Origin: Anolis sagrei
Lineage: Eukaryota > Chordata > Lepidosauria > Squamata > Anolidae
Reading direction: 5' to 3'
Assembly (NCBI RefSeq): GCF_037176765.1
Contig: NC_090022.1
Coordinates: 181,342,117-181,406,116, forward strand
DNA length: 64,000 nucleotides
Part shown: positions 1 through 12,336 of the stretch, one piece after another
How positions within the stretch are numbered: position 1 is the stretch's first letter
Layout of the letters: each line of letters opens with the position of its first letter
Program-made: the position numbers and the translations under genes
Notes under the pieces: model-generated
What the model was told of the DNA's origin: nothing
Databases searched by the model: none
The model's input: only the letters and a program-made list of their open reading frames with translations

Positions 1-453
1 AGGAAGACCTGAGATACTGTTACAGCCCTCTCCTTATACGAAGTAAGTCTTGCTTATTTCTGTTGACTTTGCACTTCATTGCAAGCATATTTCTGATAAC
101 ACTCCTTCCCCGATATGAGAAAGTTGCACCTTGTATTGTTTTCCAAATAACTACAACAATTCTAGCCTTAGACGATAGAGAGCTGTAGCACAAAGAAGTG
201 TCATTACTTGACCTAATCGAAGGTATGTTCAGTGCAGGGAGGAGAGATGTTTATTTATTTATTTTTGTCTCATTACACTTAGCTCCCAGCTAAATTTAGA
301 CTCTCTAGATAGTATCATGCTACAGACATGGATTAAATGACCAACTCAGTTATATTTACAAAATGGGAGCAGTCTCATGAAGTACACTAAACTAGGTAAA
401 CATGCTTTTAACAATACCAGCCAGTTCGAAATAAAGACGTGTTGTACCCCACT

Positions 454-708
454 TTTTTTTTGGTTGTGTCAGGAGCAACTTGAGAAACTGCAAGTCCCTT
501 CTGGTGTGGCCATCTGCAAGGACGTTGCCCAGGGGACACCCGGATGATTTGATGTTTTTATCATCCCTGTGGGAGGCTTCTCTCATGTCCCCGCATTAGG
601 AGCTGGAGTTGATAGAGGGAGCTCATCCGCCTCTCCCTGGATTCGAACCTGCGACCTGTCAGTCTTCAGTCCTGCCAGCCCAGGGGTTTAACCCACTGCG
701 CCACCGGC
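454..708 (-). mobile_element. tRNA-derived SINE
   Basis: Minus-strand copy with a tRNA-like head (box-B type ggttcgaatcc, here ggattcgaacc on +) and a body ending in a gttgctcctgacacaa-type tail. Flanked by a 10-bp duplication gtaccccact (444-453, 709-718). Same family as 14589, 19336, 29040 and 49408. Confidence 0.8.
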
Positions 709-1064
709 GTACCCCACTGAAGTTACACCAGTCATACACGGGGAAGAGGAAAGACTCCCCAGTCACTCTTCTACTTTCAGAGTAAGATAAGCATCCCTTA
801 AAGTATAAGGTTCTTGAAGCAGGTGCTACAAATGAGCAAACGGTGATTAACACTGGCATGAATAAATATATGTGGATTGAACTTTTTTGCTTATGGAAAA
901 GAGCCACACAATTGCTTTATCATATTTTTAAACATATGCCTGTGACTTGTCATGGTACCACATATTCTTCCAAAACATGTGTTTACTTATGTGTGGCATC
1001 AAACAGGATCTCGGACATGTTTGCTTTGGATCCAAGAAATATGCAGTTAATCACACAAACCTTG

Positions 1065-1790
1065 CAGGGAGCAGTCAACCCTCCTGTTCAAGGAGCTCCA
1101 CTGGCTGCTGTTCATTTTCCGATCCCAATTCAAGGTGCAGGTTCTTACCTACCCTGAATGGTTTGGGACCCGCCTATCTGCGTGACCGCATTTCTGTGTA
1201 CGAACCCACACGTTCTCTTCAATCATTTGGAGAGGCCCTGCTCACGCTCCCACCTCCATCGCAGGCGCGATTGGTGGAGACAAGGGAGAGGGCCTTCTCG
1301 GTGGTGGCCCCTCGACTCTGGAATTCACTCCCTAAGGACATCAGACTTGCCCCAACGCTGGCAGTCTTTAGGAGGAGCCTGAAAACGTGGTTGTTCCAGC
1401 GTGCCTTCCCAGAATAAGGAAAACTCTTAGCAATAAGTCCTCAAATGCACTTTAATACTGACTTAGGATTGTCTGCGCACCCTTATCTTTCTCTGAAAAC
1501 CCTTTTCTAATTTGCCTTACCTTGTTCATGCCCAGCACTTTTTTATTTTAAATTTGAATTATTATATTTGGCCAGCCATAGGTTTTTAAATGCTGTACGT
1601 TTGATATTGTTATTGTCTATTGCTTATTGTGTATTTTTCTGTTTTTGAATTATTTTAACTGTTTTGAATTGATTATTGTTATTGCTTTTGTTTATTGATA
1701 TATTGTGAGCTTGGCCTCATGTAAGCCGCACCGAGTCCCTTGGGGAGATGGTAGTGGGGTACAAAGAAAGTTTTATTATTATTATTATAA
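1065..1790 (+). mobile_element. L2-type LINE, 3' end
   Basis: Encodes the ORF2 C-terminus typical of L2: LGPAYLRDRISVYEP, AFSVVAPRLWNSLPKDIR, FRRSLKTWLFQRAF. A 3' UTR follows, with a gccgcaccgagtccctt motif and an ATT tail. 5' truncated. Confidence 0.8.
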
Positions 1791-1910
1791 ACCATGCATT
1801 TATTAGAGTTACTAACACAAATATTGAAGTCTTACGGGAAAGTATTTCAGCTTCTACTTTCTCCAGCTGCTCTGATATAAATCAAAGGATGCTAACATTA
1901 AGTCAACAAT

Positions 1911-2650
1911 ATTTATTTATCGTATCAGGAGCAAACCAAACAGTTGTATTGCATTTTTTACAAACAAACTAACAAAACACAAAGTTTGCAAGCTTGGTAG
2001 TTGATTAAATGTCCTTTGACCAGTATCTGGCCATTTGGAGTGCCTCTGGTGTTGCTATAAGAAGGTCCTCCATTGTGCACGTAGCAGGGCTCAGGTTGCA
2101 TCGCAGCAGGTGGTCTGTGGTTTGCTCTTCTCCACATTCGCATGTTGTGGATTCCACTTTGTGGCCCCATTTCTTAAGGTTGGCTCTGCATCTCATGGTG
2201 CCAGAACGCAGTCTGTTCAGCACCTTCCAAGTCTCCCAGTTTTCTGTGTGCTCAGGAGGGAGTCTCTCATTTGGTATCAGCCATTGATTGAGGTTCTGGG
2301 TTTGAGCCTGCCACTTTTGGACTCTCGCTTGCTGAGGTGTTCCAGCAAGTGTCTCTGTAGATCTTAGAAAACTATTTATTGATTTAAGTCATTGATGTGC
2401 TGGCTAATACCCAAACAGGGGATCAGCTGGAGATGTCACTGCCTTGGTCCTTTCACTATTGGCTGCTACTTCCAGGCGGATGTCAGGTGGTGCAATACTG
2501 GCTAAACAGTGTAATTTCTCCAATGATGTAGGGTGCAGACACCCCATGAAAATGGGGCATGTCTCATTAAGAGCCACATCTACTGTTTTAGCGTGGTGAG
2601 ATGTGTTCCACACTGGGCATGCATACTCAGCAGCAGAGTAGTCAACAATA
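1911..2650 (-). mobile_element. Jockey/I-like LINE, 3' fragment
   Basis: Minus-strand copy, more diverged, of the element seen whole-ended at 8104-9227. The 3' terminus tttatttatcgt lies at the left. Fragments of the reverse-transcriptase C-terminus (CPVWNTSHHAKTVDVALNET) are readable. Family name is tentative. Confidence 0.8.
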
Positions 2651-2739
2651 GCAAGAATGGATATTCCAAAATGTGACACTTGCTGTAAATGAGTGATGTC
2701 ACAGGTCCCGTTCCAGGTTGAGACACTGTGATGTCAAGG

Positions 2740-3315
2740 TGTTGAGACATTATACACATATGTTTCTTCTCATTTGCAGGGAGTCTCCAGGTTACAAACA
2801 TTCAAGTTAAAAATGGGGGACATGAGAGAAGCCTCCTCGCAGGATTGCAAGACATCTGGGCGTCCCCTGGGCAACGTCTTCGTAGACGGCTGATTCTCTC
2901 GATCCAAAAGCAACCAGAAGCAACTTACAAATGACTCATAGTTAAGAACAGGGGTGAAACAATAGGAAATGAGAGAACTCTACCCCTCAGAAGGGAAATT
3001 CACTTCTGAAAGAGATATCATGGGAAAAAGATGTCTCAACTGAAGCTTTATCACCAGTCCTTGTTTCCACAACAAGCCAAAGTTTTCAAAATCCAATTCT
3101 CACAGGGACAGAAAGTGAGGTGGAACGTCTGAACAGGGGCACAGACAGCAAAACAAACACTACAGGGGTGTTAACCTTTCCCTATGCTATCCAAAGCTAA
3201 AAAATATGTACTTTTGGCTGGAGTTATACTTTAAAATGTGACTGTTTCGACTTACAAGTTCAACTTAAGAACAAACTTACAGAACCTCTCTTGTTCATAA
3301 CTTGGGGACTGGCTA
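2740..3315. repeat. Unclassified interspersed repeat with a SINE fragment inside
   Basis: Ends with a gacttacaagttcaactt / cataacttggggactg segment that looks like a dispersed repeat terminus. Positions 2813-2935 are a fragment of the SINE found at 14589 (catgagagaagcctcc, cccctgggcaacgtc). Confidence 0.45.
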
Positions 3316-3319
3316 TACT

Positions 3320-5035
3320 ATGTTCCTGAGTCCAACAACTTTTCTGTTTCAGTATAACGTCCAATTATCTTAATCCACCCTTGTCTATGAGGTTGCTGTA
3401 GTTTCTTAGTCCACCACCCATCAGTTTTATTTTATACGTCTTATTCACTTCCCTTTAATAAAAAATAATCAACAAGCCAAAGAAAATAAGCTAATTAGTG
3501 TCAGTTTGATGTGCACGACACAACTAAGAATTACTGCAGAAACCGGAGGACAGAATCCTCCTCATTGCAGATTGTCACACTTTTATTGTGTGTCTCCTAA
3601 CTCAAGCATATTCTTTTATTTGAACCCAAGTAGTTATGCACACAAAGTTGCAAAAAGGAAATCTGTTGTTTTTATCAACAGTATAGCTGAAATACAGCCA
3701 AATTACAGCGAAAAAAAAGTATAATCCATCTCATGGGAGGCATTTCAACAACATGTCTAGTGCAGTTATAGTATATCTGGGATCCTGGAGATTTTGCAAA
3801 TCTGATACCAATCTTGGAGGGTGTTTTGAACTATAGCATTCATAGCACAGGGCGACAAGATAAATACATCTTGGTGTTTTGGTTTTTAGGCTTGTTATTT
3901 GGAGCACTGATTTAGAAAATTGCATTGGATCTGCTTTATGTTCTGTATCTCAAAAACGAGCACCGATAGGAGAAAACAGGTGCCATTTCTTGAATCAACA
4001 GGTTAAATATATGCATTTGAGGCACCAAGATGTGTGTTGGTCAGTGTTATCATTTAACAAATTGGCTTGAACTTCTGGGAATTGAAAACCAAGAAATCTG
4101 GAAGACCCAAAAGGCTTCTCACCATTGATGGCTTTCATGTCAATGCAACAATGAATCTACTCCCAGACTTCAAAGGATGCTGAACCCCATCCACAAAATG
4201 ACTGCATTGATCTCAGCTGAAACTTTTTCAAAGAAAGAAGGGGCAATATATTGCTCTACTAATATAGAAGCCACCGCTAGTTTCCATTCTTACTGCAGTC
4301 TCTTGGCCAGTTGGCTTCGTTAAAAGCATGGCGACAATTCTTCACTTGCAGTCATTGCTGGGAGATGTGCAAGATGTATATCTCACATAAGACTCTTTCT
4401 TTCCAGTAACTACGAATGAATAATTAAGAAGAGATTATGTGTTTTCGTGTTACGTGGTTCCTCCTGGCACAGCACCAGCAGACCAATTGAATTGAGGATA
4501 AATGCACTTCTTTCCCCCTCCACAAGGTACTATTTGGAAGGGATCTATCATGTAATTATATGTAACCTCTAAGTCCCTGATCTAAAGGAGTAAGATAAAT
4601 TTAGCTCATTTACTTTCATCCATGTTAAGTCATGTCTTGAATGATTCTGAATATTCCAGCCTGAATAGGAAAAAGGGAGTACAGTACAAGGATGTGTTTG
4701 CTCTTACTGTAGTCTAACATGAATTCTATGACTATTTGAGGCAGATCATAAGTGGTATTGTTGAAAACAAGCAGCCAGGTAAAAATTACATCTCTTTGTC
4801 AAAAGTGGAAAACGAAGCATATATCCAGGCATTGCCTTGGGCAGGTTATCTGTAAGTCTTAAATAGAAAGAAACTTTGGAAGAGGACTTTCTCACACCTC
4901 TCCTTCCCTTTACAACTCTTCTTGCCCCAGAATGTCGCTGCAAAGGTCAGTCTCCTTGAAACATTGGGGTTGTGCACAGAGTTATCCATTAGGCTCGTGC
5001 AATCCGGGTAAACCATGACCCATTTTGTGTTCCGG
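3320..5035. other. No gene recognised
   Basis: AT-rich single-copy-looking sequence. Reading frames are short, with no splice-flanked domains or clear repeat family. Nothing supportable. Confidence 0.5.
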
Positions 5036-5039
5036 ATTT

Positions 5040-5511
5040 GGGAACCTCCCAAAATCAGGAGGGCAGATATCAGGGGGGACGAGGGACAGGGCCTTCTCGG
5101 TGGTGGCCCCTCGCCTGTGGATTACACTCCCGGGGGAGATTAGGTCATCAACATCCCTCCTTGCTTTCAGAAGGAAGCTAAAAACCTGGATGTGGGACCA
5201 GGCCTTCGGGTAAGCTGGCAGATGGACAAAGACAACCAATGACGACCAGAGTAGGAAAGGATAATGATGATGCTAGACGGATTACGGACTATGAATTGGC
5301 GAACATTGGCCACAAGATGATTTTATTGCTGCTAGTATACTGTCTGATTGTTTTAATTAGTTATAACTGTTGACATTATATGGTAAATTTGTGTATTGTA
5401 TATTGTATATTGTACCGTATTTTGTGAATTGTTAGGCATCGAATTGTGCCTTTTGTAAGCTGCCCTGAGTCCCCCCTAGGGGGTTGAGAAGGGCGGGCTA
5501 GAAGCACTCCA

Positions 5512-5549
<38 letters not shown>

Positions 5550-5560
5550 TAATAATAATT
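5040..5560 (+). mobile_element. L2-type LINE 3' end with (ATA)n tail
   Basis: C-terminal L2 motif RDRAFSVVAPRLW, LLAFRRKLKTW, then a 3' UTR (gctgccctgagtcccccc, gaagggcggg) and an (aat)n run at 5513-5560. Confidence 0.8.
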
Positions 5561-6327
5561 TTTGCTCTGGGGTGCCAAAAGATCCATTTCCTCTCAGCCC
5601 ATTATGGGGGTTGCTTCCCAAGCTCCCCTTCCCGTCATTTTAGGCATTTAAGCTCCACTTTAGAGGAGAGGTGCTCAGCTGCAGGCAAGTGTGGGCTTTA
5701 TGAAGGCTTCTTTGTTCTCACCCGTTTCTTACTTTAGAGGAGGCACTGGCTGCAGGCAGGCATGTGTGTTTTCTGGGCCTGCACACCACATGCACTTTCC
5801 AAGGCAAGGAGGCAAGTTCTCTTACTCCAGAGGAGGTGCTTGGCTGTAGGCAGGCACACATGCTTTCTGGGCTTCCACTCCTTCCAAGGCAAAAGGGCTG
5901 CTCATGAAAAGCAGCCAAGGGGCCGGGACTGGCTCCCGCTTGCTTTTGTGTCAACCTGATTTTCGTACCAGGAGGGGATTTCCCGTTATATGCTCCCAAA
6001 GGTAATGAAAGTAATAAAAGAATGGATGTAACAAATGAAAATGGGATCCGTGCACAACTCTGTTACCCATTGGTTGTGCTAAATGACTCTTATAGGTTGA
6101 ATGGAAGTGTTTTACTACTAAAGGAGCAACCAAATGCATGGTGAAATGTGCAACCAAAATTATACCTTTCCCGACTGCAGCCCAGTTTAAGACGGAGAAT
6201 GAATATTTGTGTGTCCAACAAGAACATGTGTGCAAATCTGCTTGCACAATCTTGAAGTGAATGGAGACACTGCACCTCAAAACATCCAGCTTCTTCCACA
6301 TGTGGAACTTGCTGGATTTTTGCTGAT

Positions 6328-6476
6328 CACAGAATCTTAGACCCAGAACTTCATGAGAGACACAAGGGCTGTCCAGTCAAATCTCCTTCTGCCATTCACA
6401 GCCAAAGCACTCCTGACCAATGGTCATCTATCCTCTATTTAAAAACCTCCAGAGAAGAAGGCTTCATCAGGCTTCA
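6328..6476 (-). mobile_element. Old CR1 LINE 3' fragment
   Basis: Minus-strand remnant: agaatctta, ggctgtccagtcaaa and a cctctatttaaaaacctcc stretch match the young CR1 end at 55706-55869 with many changes. Confidence 0.5.
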
Positions 6477-6484
6477 TCAGGTAG

Positions 6485-6768
6485 CAGGCATGTAGCAAGG
6501 GGGGGGGGGGCTTGGGGGCTGAAGCTCCCCCCAAAAAATTATCATGGTGGTCCGTGAAAAGGCCTTACTGGTACACTGTTATGTTTATTCATATCATGAT
6601 CTGATCACCATGCTCAATACATCCCATATGCATGGGGCTATTGGGGTAACGATACGAAAGGTTTGCTAGGGTAGACTCGCTTTCACTCAGACTCAGCCCC
6701 CCCCACCCGAAACAAACTCAGCCTCCCCCCCCCCCCCCCCCGGAATAAAAATCCTGGCTACGGGCCTG
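6485..6768. mobile_element. hAT-type non-autonomous element with G/C runs
   Basis: Inverted ends (caggcatgtagc / gctacgggcctg) flanked by an 8-bp duplication tcaggtag / ccaggtag. Interior has runs of G and C of 10 or more near each end. Same family as 25077, 40304, 41000 and 50424. Confidence 0.8.
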
Positions 6769-6799
6769 CCAGGTAGTATATTCCACTGCATCTATGATG

Positions 6800-8040
6800 T
6801 ATGAATAGATATTTGGAAGGAATTAATGTATTTCAATGGATAGCTCTGTCTTTAGCTTTTAGTACGTATATACCTGATTTGCACAATTCACTTCTCTCCT
6901 CACACAAGAGCCTCCTTTCATACCCTGTTCTACACTGCTCTGGGTGGTCTCCCAACCTTTTAGAGAATCTGTTCAGTATCAACATAGTGCTGCAGAGAAG
7001 GAAGGGATGGTGAAGTGCCTTCCACATGGTTTCTTTACTTCTTGTACTTAGGTCAATATATTGAAAACTCACCAGTCATGGAAATATATCAGAGGCAATA
7101 ACAAGTGCAGTCAGAATGGGATGGTGTTTCGGTTTCTCTCCATTTCAACCAAGCAGAGATGTTGAAGTATGGACCACCCTTTCTTTGCCCTCCCTCCCTC
7201 TGGATTATGTTTGCTTTTTTGGATGTAAAACACCAAAGATTCCAGTGATTAAGTGAGTATGGAGTTCAAGATATGTATGCAGACAGCCAGAAGACAGTAC
7301 AAAAATCTGTTTAGACAAACAAATATTTTATAGCCGTTGTAGTGCCTTTGACCAATTCTGTCAAAGTCGAGAATCGCATTACGCTAAGTAGGGTACACAA
7401 AACAAGACAGCATGACAGCTGCTCCCAGAAGAAGTTTGCTCTATCTAAGCAGCAAGTGCAACACAATTACTCATAAAATAAAGCCCTGTGTTTAGTAATG
7501 GTGAAGCTTTGTTGATTTATTCTGACTCTTTCAGGGAAGAGTTTGTAGAAGAAATCCAGCAAAACTTGGCAAGTTCCTCTTCAGACAAATGACCCTAAAG
7601 GCATGTTGGAGGACATCCATAACTGAGCAGCAGTAGGATGATGCCATGGCTCCCTTCTGTTAGAGATCCAGGTGTCCTCTGAATACACACTTTTGCTTTG
7701 TAGATGCCATTTTAAAAGCAGCAGGTTCAGACAAGCGTTCGAGGAACAAGTAAATGTTTTGAATTGTTTTCCTTACTGTTATTTTATCAAACATTTGTCA
7801 TTTATTGCAATTCAGTTTGTCATTGCCAACCAGAGCACACCCTTTGAATTAATGGGATCTACCATTTCACTATTGGTTTGATAGATCTAGTCTAGCTTGG
7901 ACTAGGAATTGGAATGAAAATAATTACTTTTAGGTATTTATATTTCTGTGCATTTAACTGCATTTTGAGGTTGTTAGCCTCCCTGAGCCTCCTATGAGGA
8001 AAAGCAGAATATAAACCAAACAAACAAATCCACAGCTTTG
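6800..8040. other. No gene recognised
   Basis: Intergenic. 7960-8040 resembles a LINE or SINE 3' tail (ccctgagcctcctatgagg, gaatataaa). No coding evidence. Confidence 0.45.
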
Positions 8041-8048
8041 GACTAAAA

Positions 8049-8103
8049 TGATGATGATGATGATGATGATGATCATCATCATCATCATCATCATCATCAC
8101 CAT
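8049..8103. repeat. (ATG)n(ATC)n microsatellite
   Basis: Trinucleotide run that switches from atg to atc near 8073, so the two halves are complementary and can fold back. Confidence 0.9.
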
Positions 8104-9227
8104 TACTGCTCAAGCAGGGAGCTTTGAGATGGTAGAACAGAAGCTCTCCGAAGCTCTAGGTGCTCTTACTGCCTATTACAGGGAAAACCAGCTAATCCCT
8201 AACCCATCTAAAACACAGACATGCGCCTTTCACCTTAAGAACAGACAAGCATCCCAAGCTCTGAGGATTACCTGGGAAGGAATCCCACTGGAGCATTGCA
8301 GCGCACCCAAATACCTGGGAGTCACTTTAGACCGTGCTCTGACCTACAAGAAGCACTGCCTGAACATCAAACAAAAAGTGGGCGCTAGAAACAACATCAT
8401 ACGAAAGCTGACTGGCACAACCTGGGGATCACAACCAGACACAGTGAAGACATCTGCCCTTGCGCTATGCTACTCTGCTGCTGAGTATGCATGCCCAGTG
8501 TGGAACACATCTCATCACACTAAAACAGTGGATGTGGCTCTTAATGAGACATGCCGCATTATCACGGGGTGTCTGCGCCCCACACCACTGGAGAAATTAC
8601 ACTGCTTAGCTGGTATTGCACCACCTGACATCCGCCGGGAAGTGGCGGCCAATAGTGAAAGGACCAAGGCATTGACATCTCCAGCTCATCCCCTGTTTGG
8701 GTATCAGCCAGCACGTCAACGACTTAAATCAAGACATAGTTTTCTTAGATCTACAGAGACACTCGATGGAACACCCCAGCAAGCGAGAGTCCAAAAGTGG
8801 CAGGCCCAAACCCAGCACCTCAATTCATGGGTGATACCAGATGAGAGACTCCCCCCTGGGCACTCAGAAGACTGGGCGACTTGGAAGGCGCTGAACAGAC
8901 TGCGCTCTGGCACCACGAGATGCAGAGCCAATCTTAAGAAATGGGGCTACAGGGTGGAATCCTCGGCATGCGAGTGCGGAGAAGAACAAACCACTGACCA
9001 CCTGCTGCAATGCACCCTGAGCCCTGCCACATGCACGATGGAGGACCTTCTTGCGGCAACCCCAGAGGCACTCCAAGTGGCCAGATACTGGTCAAAGGAC
9101 ATTTAACCAAATACCAAATTTACAAAATCTGTGTGGTTTTTTTTTTCTTTTTCTTTTTAATCTCTGTGTTTGTTTTGCTCTGTTAGAATTGTAATACAAT
9201 GGTTGCTGATGACACGATAAATAAATA
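8104..9227 (+). mobile_element. Young Jockey/I-like LINE, 5'-truncated
   Basis: One open frame runs from the left edge to TAA at 9104 (about 330 codons). It is the C-terminal part of a non-LTR reverse transcriptase (KTQTCAFHLKNRQA, APKYLGVTLDRALTYKKHC, CYSAAEYACPVWNTSHHTK) plus a Cys/His-like region (CECGEEQTTDHLLQCTLSP). It ends in aaataaat. Flanked by an 11-bp duplication atcatcaccat (8093-8103, 9228-9238). It sits in an (ATG)n(ATC)n microsatellite that is the tail of the SINE to the right. Clade assignment is from motif memory only. Confidence 0.88.
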
Positions 9228-9239
9228 ATCATCACCATC

Positions 9240-9698
9240 ATCGTTATTTATATTCCGCCCTTCTCCCCAAAGGGACTCAGAGCGGATTACATAAACAAAC
9301 ACAGGCAAACATTCAATGCCTTGTTACAATCACATTGAAAAAGACACACAACACAAACAAAGGCAAAGGCTTCTCCTTTCATTTCTGGCTTCTGGAGGTG
9401 GTGCTCATCTCTGGCTTTGGGGGAGACACTCTTCTCCATTTCCAAGTTGAGGAGCATGAATTGTCGCCTCCTGGTCATGTGGCCGGCATGACTGCTTGGA
9501 GCGTCCTTTTGCTTTTTCCTGTCAAAGTGGTACCTATTTATCCACTCACATTAGCATGTTTTCGAACTGCTAGGGTGATAGGAGCTAGGGCTAACAGTGA
9601 GAGCTCACCCCATCCCATTGATTCAAACTGCCAACCTTCAGGTCAGCAGTTCAGCAACACAGGGGTTTATCCCATTGTTCCACTGTGGCCCCTACATG
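9240..9698 (-). mobile_element. Long tRNA-derived SINE with LINE-like tail
   Basis: On the minus strand: tRNA-like head (gttggcagtttgaatc), long body, and a 3' end (ctctgagtccctttgggg, cggaatataaataa) like an L2 terminus. Other copies: 18380, 43553, 47118, and a related one at 58930. Confidence 0.75.
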
Positions 9699-9903
9699 AC
9701 CCATATCTTCTCAGGCAGCATGGCCTGTGATTATTTTGGCTGTGGATTCTGAGAGTTTGCTTGATAGATGAAGAAGGCATGAGGTTTTCTAGTTTGTCAG
9801 TCCTTTTGAATTTTGTTCCTATCACCCAATGTGTTCGCCACCACCCCCAGTTTTGTATCATCTGCAAGCTTGAAAAAGATTCATTCCACTTCATTATTTA
9901 AGT

Positions 9904-10038
9904 CAGTGGTTCTCGACCTGTGGATCCCCAGATGTTTTGGACTTCAACTCCCAGAAATCCTGACAGCTGGGAAACTGGCTGGGATTTCTTGGAGTTGTAG
10001 GCCAAAACATCTGGGGACCCACAGGTTGAGAACCACTG
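9904..10038. mobile_element. Palindromic hAT MITE
   Basis: Ends cagtggttctc / gagaaccactg; the whole 135 bp is a near inverted repeat. Duplication atttaagt / atctaagt on the two sides. Same family at 28186, 36359 and (long form) 34361. Confidence 0.85.
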
Positions 10039-10369
10039 ATCTAAGTCATTGATATAAATGTTGTTGAGTAATGGTTATAGGGCAGAAACCCAAGGCACTC
10101 CATTTGAGAGATCCTTCCAGTTTCAAGCATAGCCATTGAGCACATTTTGCAATCCATGTGATCTATTCCAAATTCAATCCATTAGCTAAACCATCCAATG
10201 CTTTACTGAAATCTAAATAAATGGCATCCAGAGCATTCTCATCATCTACTAAACTAGAAACCTGATCAAAAAAAGATGTAAGTTTAATTTGGTAGGCTTT
10301 ATTTTTGACAAATCCATGCTGACTGCGATTGATCACTGTATTGTCACCAAGATACTTGCAGACAGACTA

Positions 10370-10520
10370 GGTGGGGGGGGGGGGGATAACACAAAAACAG
10401 GGGAAATGGTATTGCTCTACCCACTACCTTCTACCCACTTTCCACCCCCATAAAAACAACTACCCTTTTCTCTCTAGCGTCCCCTAGTGGCCTCCGCCCA
10501 GATAACAGAAAAATACCTAA
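10370..10520. repeat. Partial copy of the MITE at 11949
   Basis: ccacccccataaaaac and cccctagtggcctccgcccagataa match the right half of that element; a G run of 11 is at its left edge. Confidence 0.5.
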
Positions 10521-10529
10521 ATTTGTTAG

Positions 10530-11620
10530 CCTTGTAGTTACATTGGGCTCTTTGTTGTTTTTGCTGTAATAGCCTAAAGCAGCTTACCTTTGAAAATTGT
10601 GTTTTTGTCTTTTGCATACACCTACAAATGAGTCATAATCCTTGCAAACAAACAGATAACTTCATACCTTTTAGCTAGTGATAATTTGATTTCACTTCCA
10701 ACTACAAAGCAGAGAGGAAGAAAACAGGATCATAAGTATCTAGGGTCAACTAATGGGGCACATTCTCTATCCAAACTTTAGAAAGAAAGAAAATTATTTG
10801 AGCGGCTCGTTTGTGAACCTAAATGGAAGAGTATATTGTGCCCTCTGGTGATCGTGTCTGGAAGTGCTCACAGATGACAGGAACATTAGAATTGCTTGTT
10901 TCTAGTTTAAATATATATCAGGAAACCTTATAAAATGTTAAGGCGTCCAAACCCTTCTGTATTAAAATGCAGGAAAACAAATTAAGGCATGAAGACTAAA
11001 TCTAGACAAAATGTTGAGCCTACAATGGGACCAGTTAGTCTGGGAACTCAAGCCAAAGCAGTAAGAGACAAATTTATTTGTTATTTGAGGATTTGCTTCC
11101 AAATAAACACAGTTCGCATTAGCTTGTATTGTAGCCAGCACAAAAAATTGTTCATTTGACAGGCAAATGAGGCATTTATTAATACTAAGAGAAAGGTTTT
11201 TTAATGCATTTTTCCTTTTTTCCTCAAAATTCTCTCTTTTAAGCATTTTCTGTAAACATGCTAGTGAGGCTGGCATTATCTTTCATCAATATTCATAGAA
11301 CCCAAAATGCAAGTAGGTATTTCCAGCCAAGCCATCTTAGTTTCAGTTAATTACTCTTGGAAGAAATTCAGATTTTTAGAACTACATTTCAGGGTATCCA
11401 TTATGAAGCCAACATAGTGATATTTTTGCACTGTCTCTGACAAGGACAAGAAATTACATAAGATGCAAAAGTTTTCTGTGTGTAATATAATTTAAAGTAT
11501 ATATGTGTGTGTATACATGTGTAACTCTACAGTATAAACTTTAAAGCCTAAAACAAAATAATCCAAATATAAAAAATAACAATGCTTTATGTTTGCTTTT
11601 TCTTAAAGAAAAAGTGTTGT
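10530..11620. other. No gene recognised
   Basis: AT-rich intergenic sequence with short frames only. Confidence 0.5.
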
Positions 11621-11624
11621 TTAT

Positions 11625-11870
11625 ATATTGTTGAAGGCTTTCATGGCCGGAATCACTGGGTTGTTGTAGGTTTTTTCGGGCTGTATGGCCATGGTCTAGA
11701 GGCATTCTCTCCTGACGTTTCGCCTGCATCTATGGCAAGCATCCTCAGAGGTAGTGAGGTAACCTCACTACCTCTGAGGATGCTTGCCATAGATGCAGGC
11801 GAAACGTCAGGAGAGAATGCCTCTAGACCATGGCCATACAGCCCGAAAAAACCTACAACAACCCACTGTT
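11625..11870. repeat. Foldback element: perfect 104-bp palindrome
   Basis: Arms 11657-11760 and 11762-11865 are exact reverse complements around one base. The family (gttgaaggctttcatggcc ... cctgacgtttcgcc) recurs at 21650 and 62190. Each arm contains a hammerhead-like core. Resembles terminal repeats of Penelope-like elements, some of which carry such ribozymes; the assignment is inferred. Confidence 0.85.
11771..11811 (+). ncRNA. Hammerhead-ribozyme-like motif (mirrored on - strand at 11711-11751)
   Basis: Core CUGAGGA (11774-11780), stem II GCUUGC/GCAGGC with a 7-nt loop, GAAA at 11801-11804, then GUC cleavage triplet at 11806-11808. CCU/AGG could form stem I. Stem III would be minimal, as reported for Penelope-type ribozymes. 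Activity untested. Confidence 0.45.
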
Positions 11871-11948
11871 GTTTATATAAGTACATAAGGACCAATGGTA
11901 AAATCCTGTACTGAAGTTAAGGGGACTCAATCATAGAACAGAAGCTGG

Positions 11949-12226
11949 TACTGTTCTATTATCTGAATGGATGCCACCAGGGGGTGCTAGAGAGAGAAGG
12001 ACAGCCCATTTTAGGGCGGGGAGTTGAAGGAGGAAAACCGTTTCCCCCATTTTTGCTGGTTATTCCTCCTCTCCACTTTCCATATCAGAATCTAGTAACA
12101 TGGGTGGGAGGAATAACAGGAAAAGAGGGGACAATGGTTTTACGCCTTCAACCCACCCTCCACCCCCATAAAAATGACTATCTAGAGCCCCCTAGTGGTC
12201 TCTGCCCAGATAATCAAACAGTCCCC
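11949..12226. mobile_element. MITE with long inverted ends
   Basis: Left attatctg...ccaccagggggtgctagaga and right tctagagccccctagtgg...cagataat are imperfect inverted repeats of about 35 bp. No coding content. Family unknown. Confidence 0.65.
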
Positions 12227-12336
12227 TGAAGCTTTGTTATGATGTGGAGATACTGGAAATATAGATATTTATACATATATTGTATGTACATTAGAAGCTC
12301 TGAAAAGTAGAAAAAAATCAAGTTCTCTCTATATTA

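Noticed and set aside
5020-5213. Small host gene upstream of APOH
   Set aside because: The frame is the L2 ORF2 C-terminus, with its 3' UTR and tail following.
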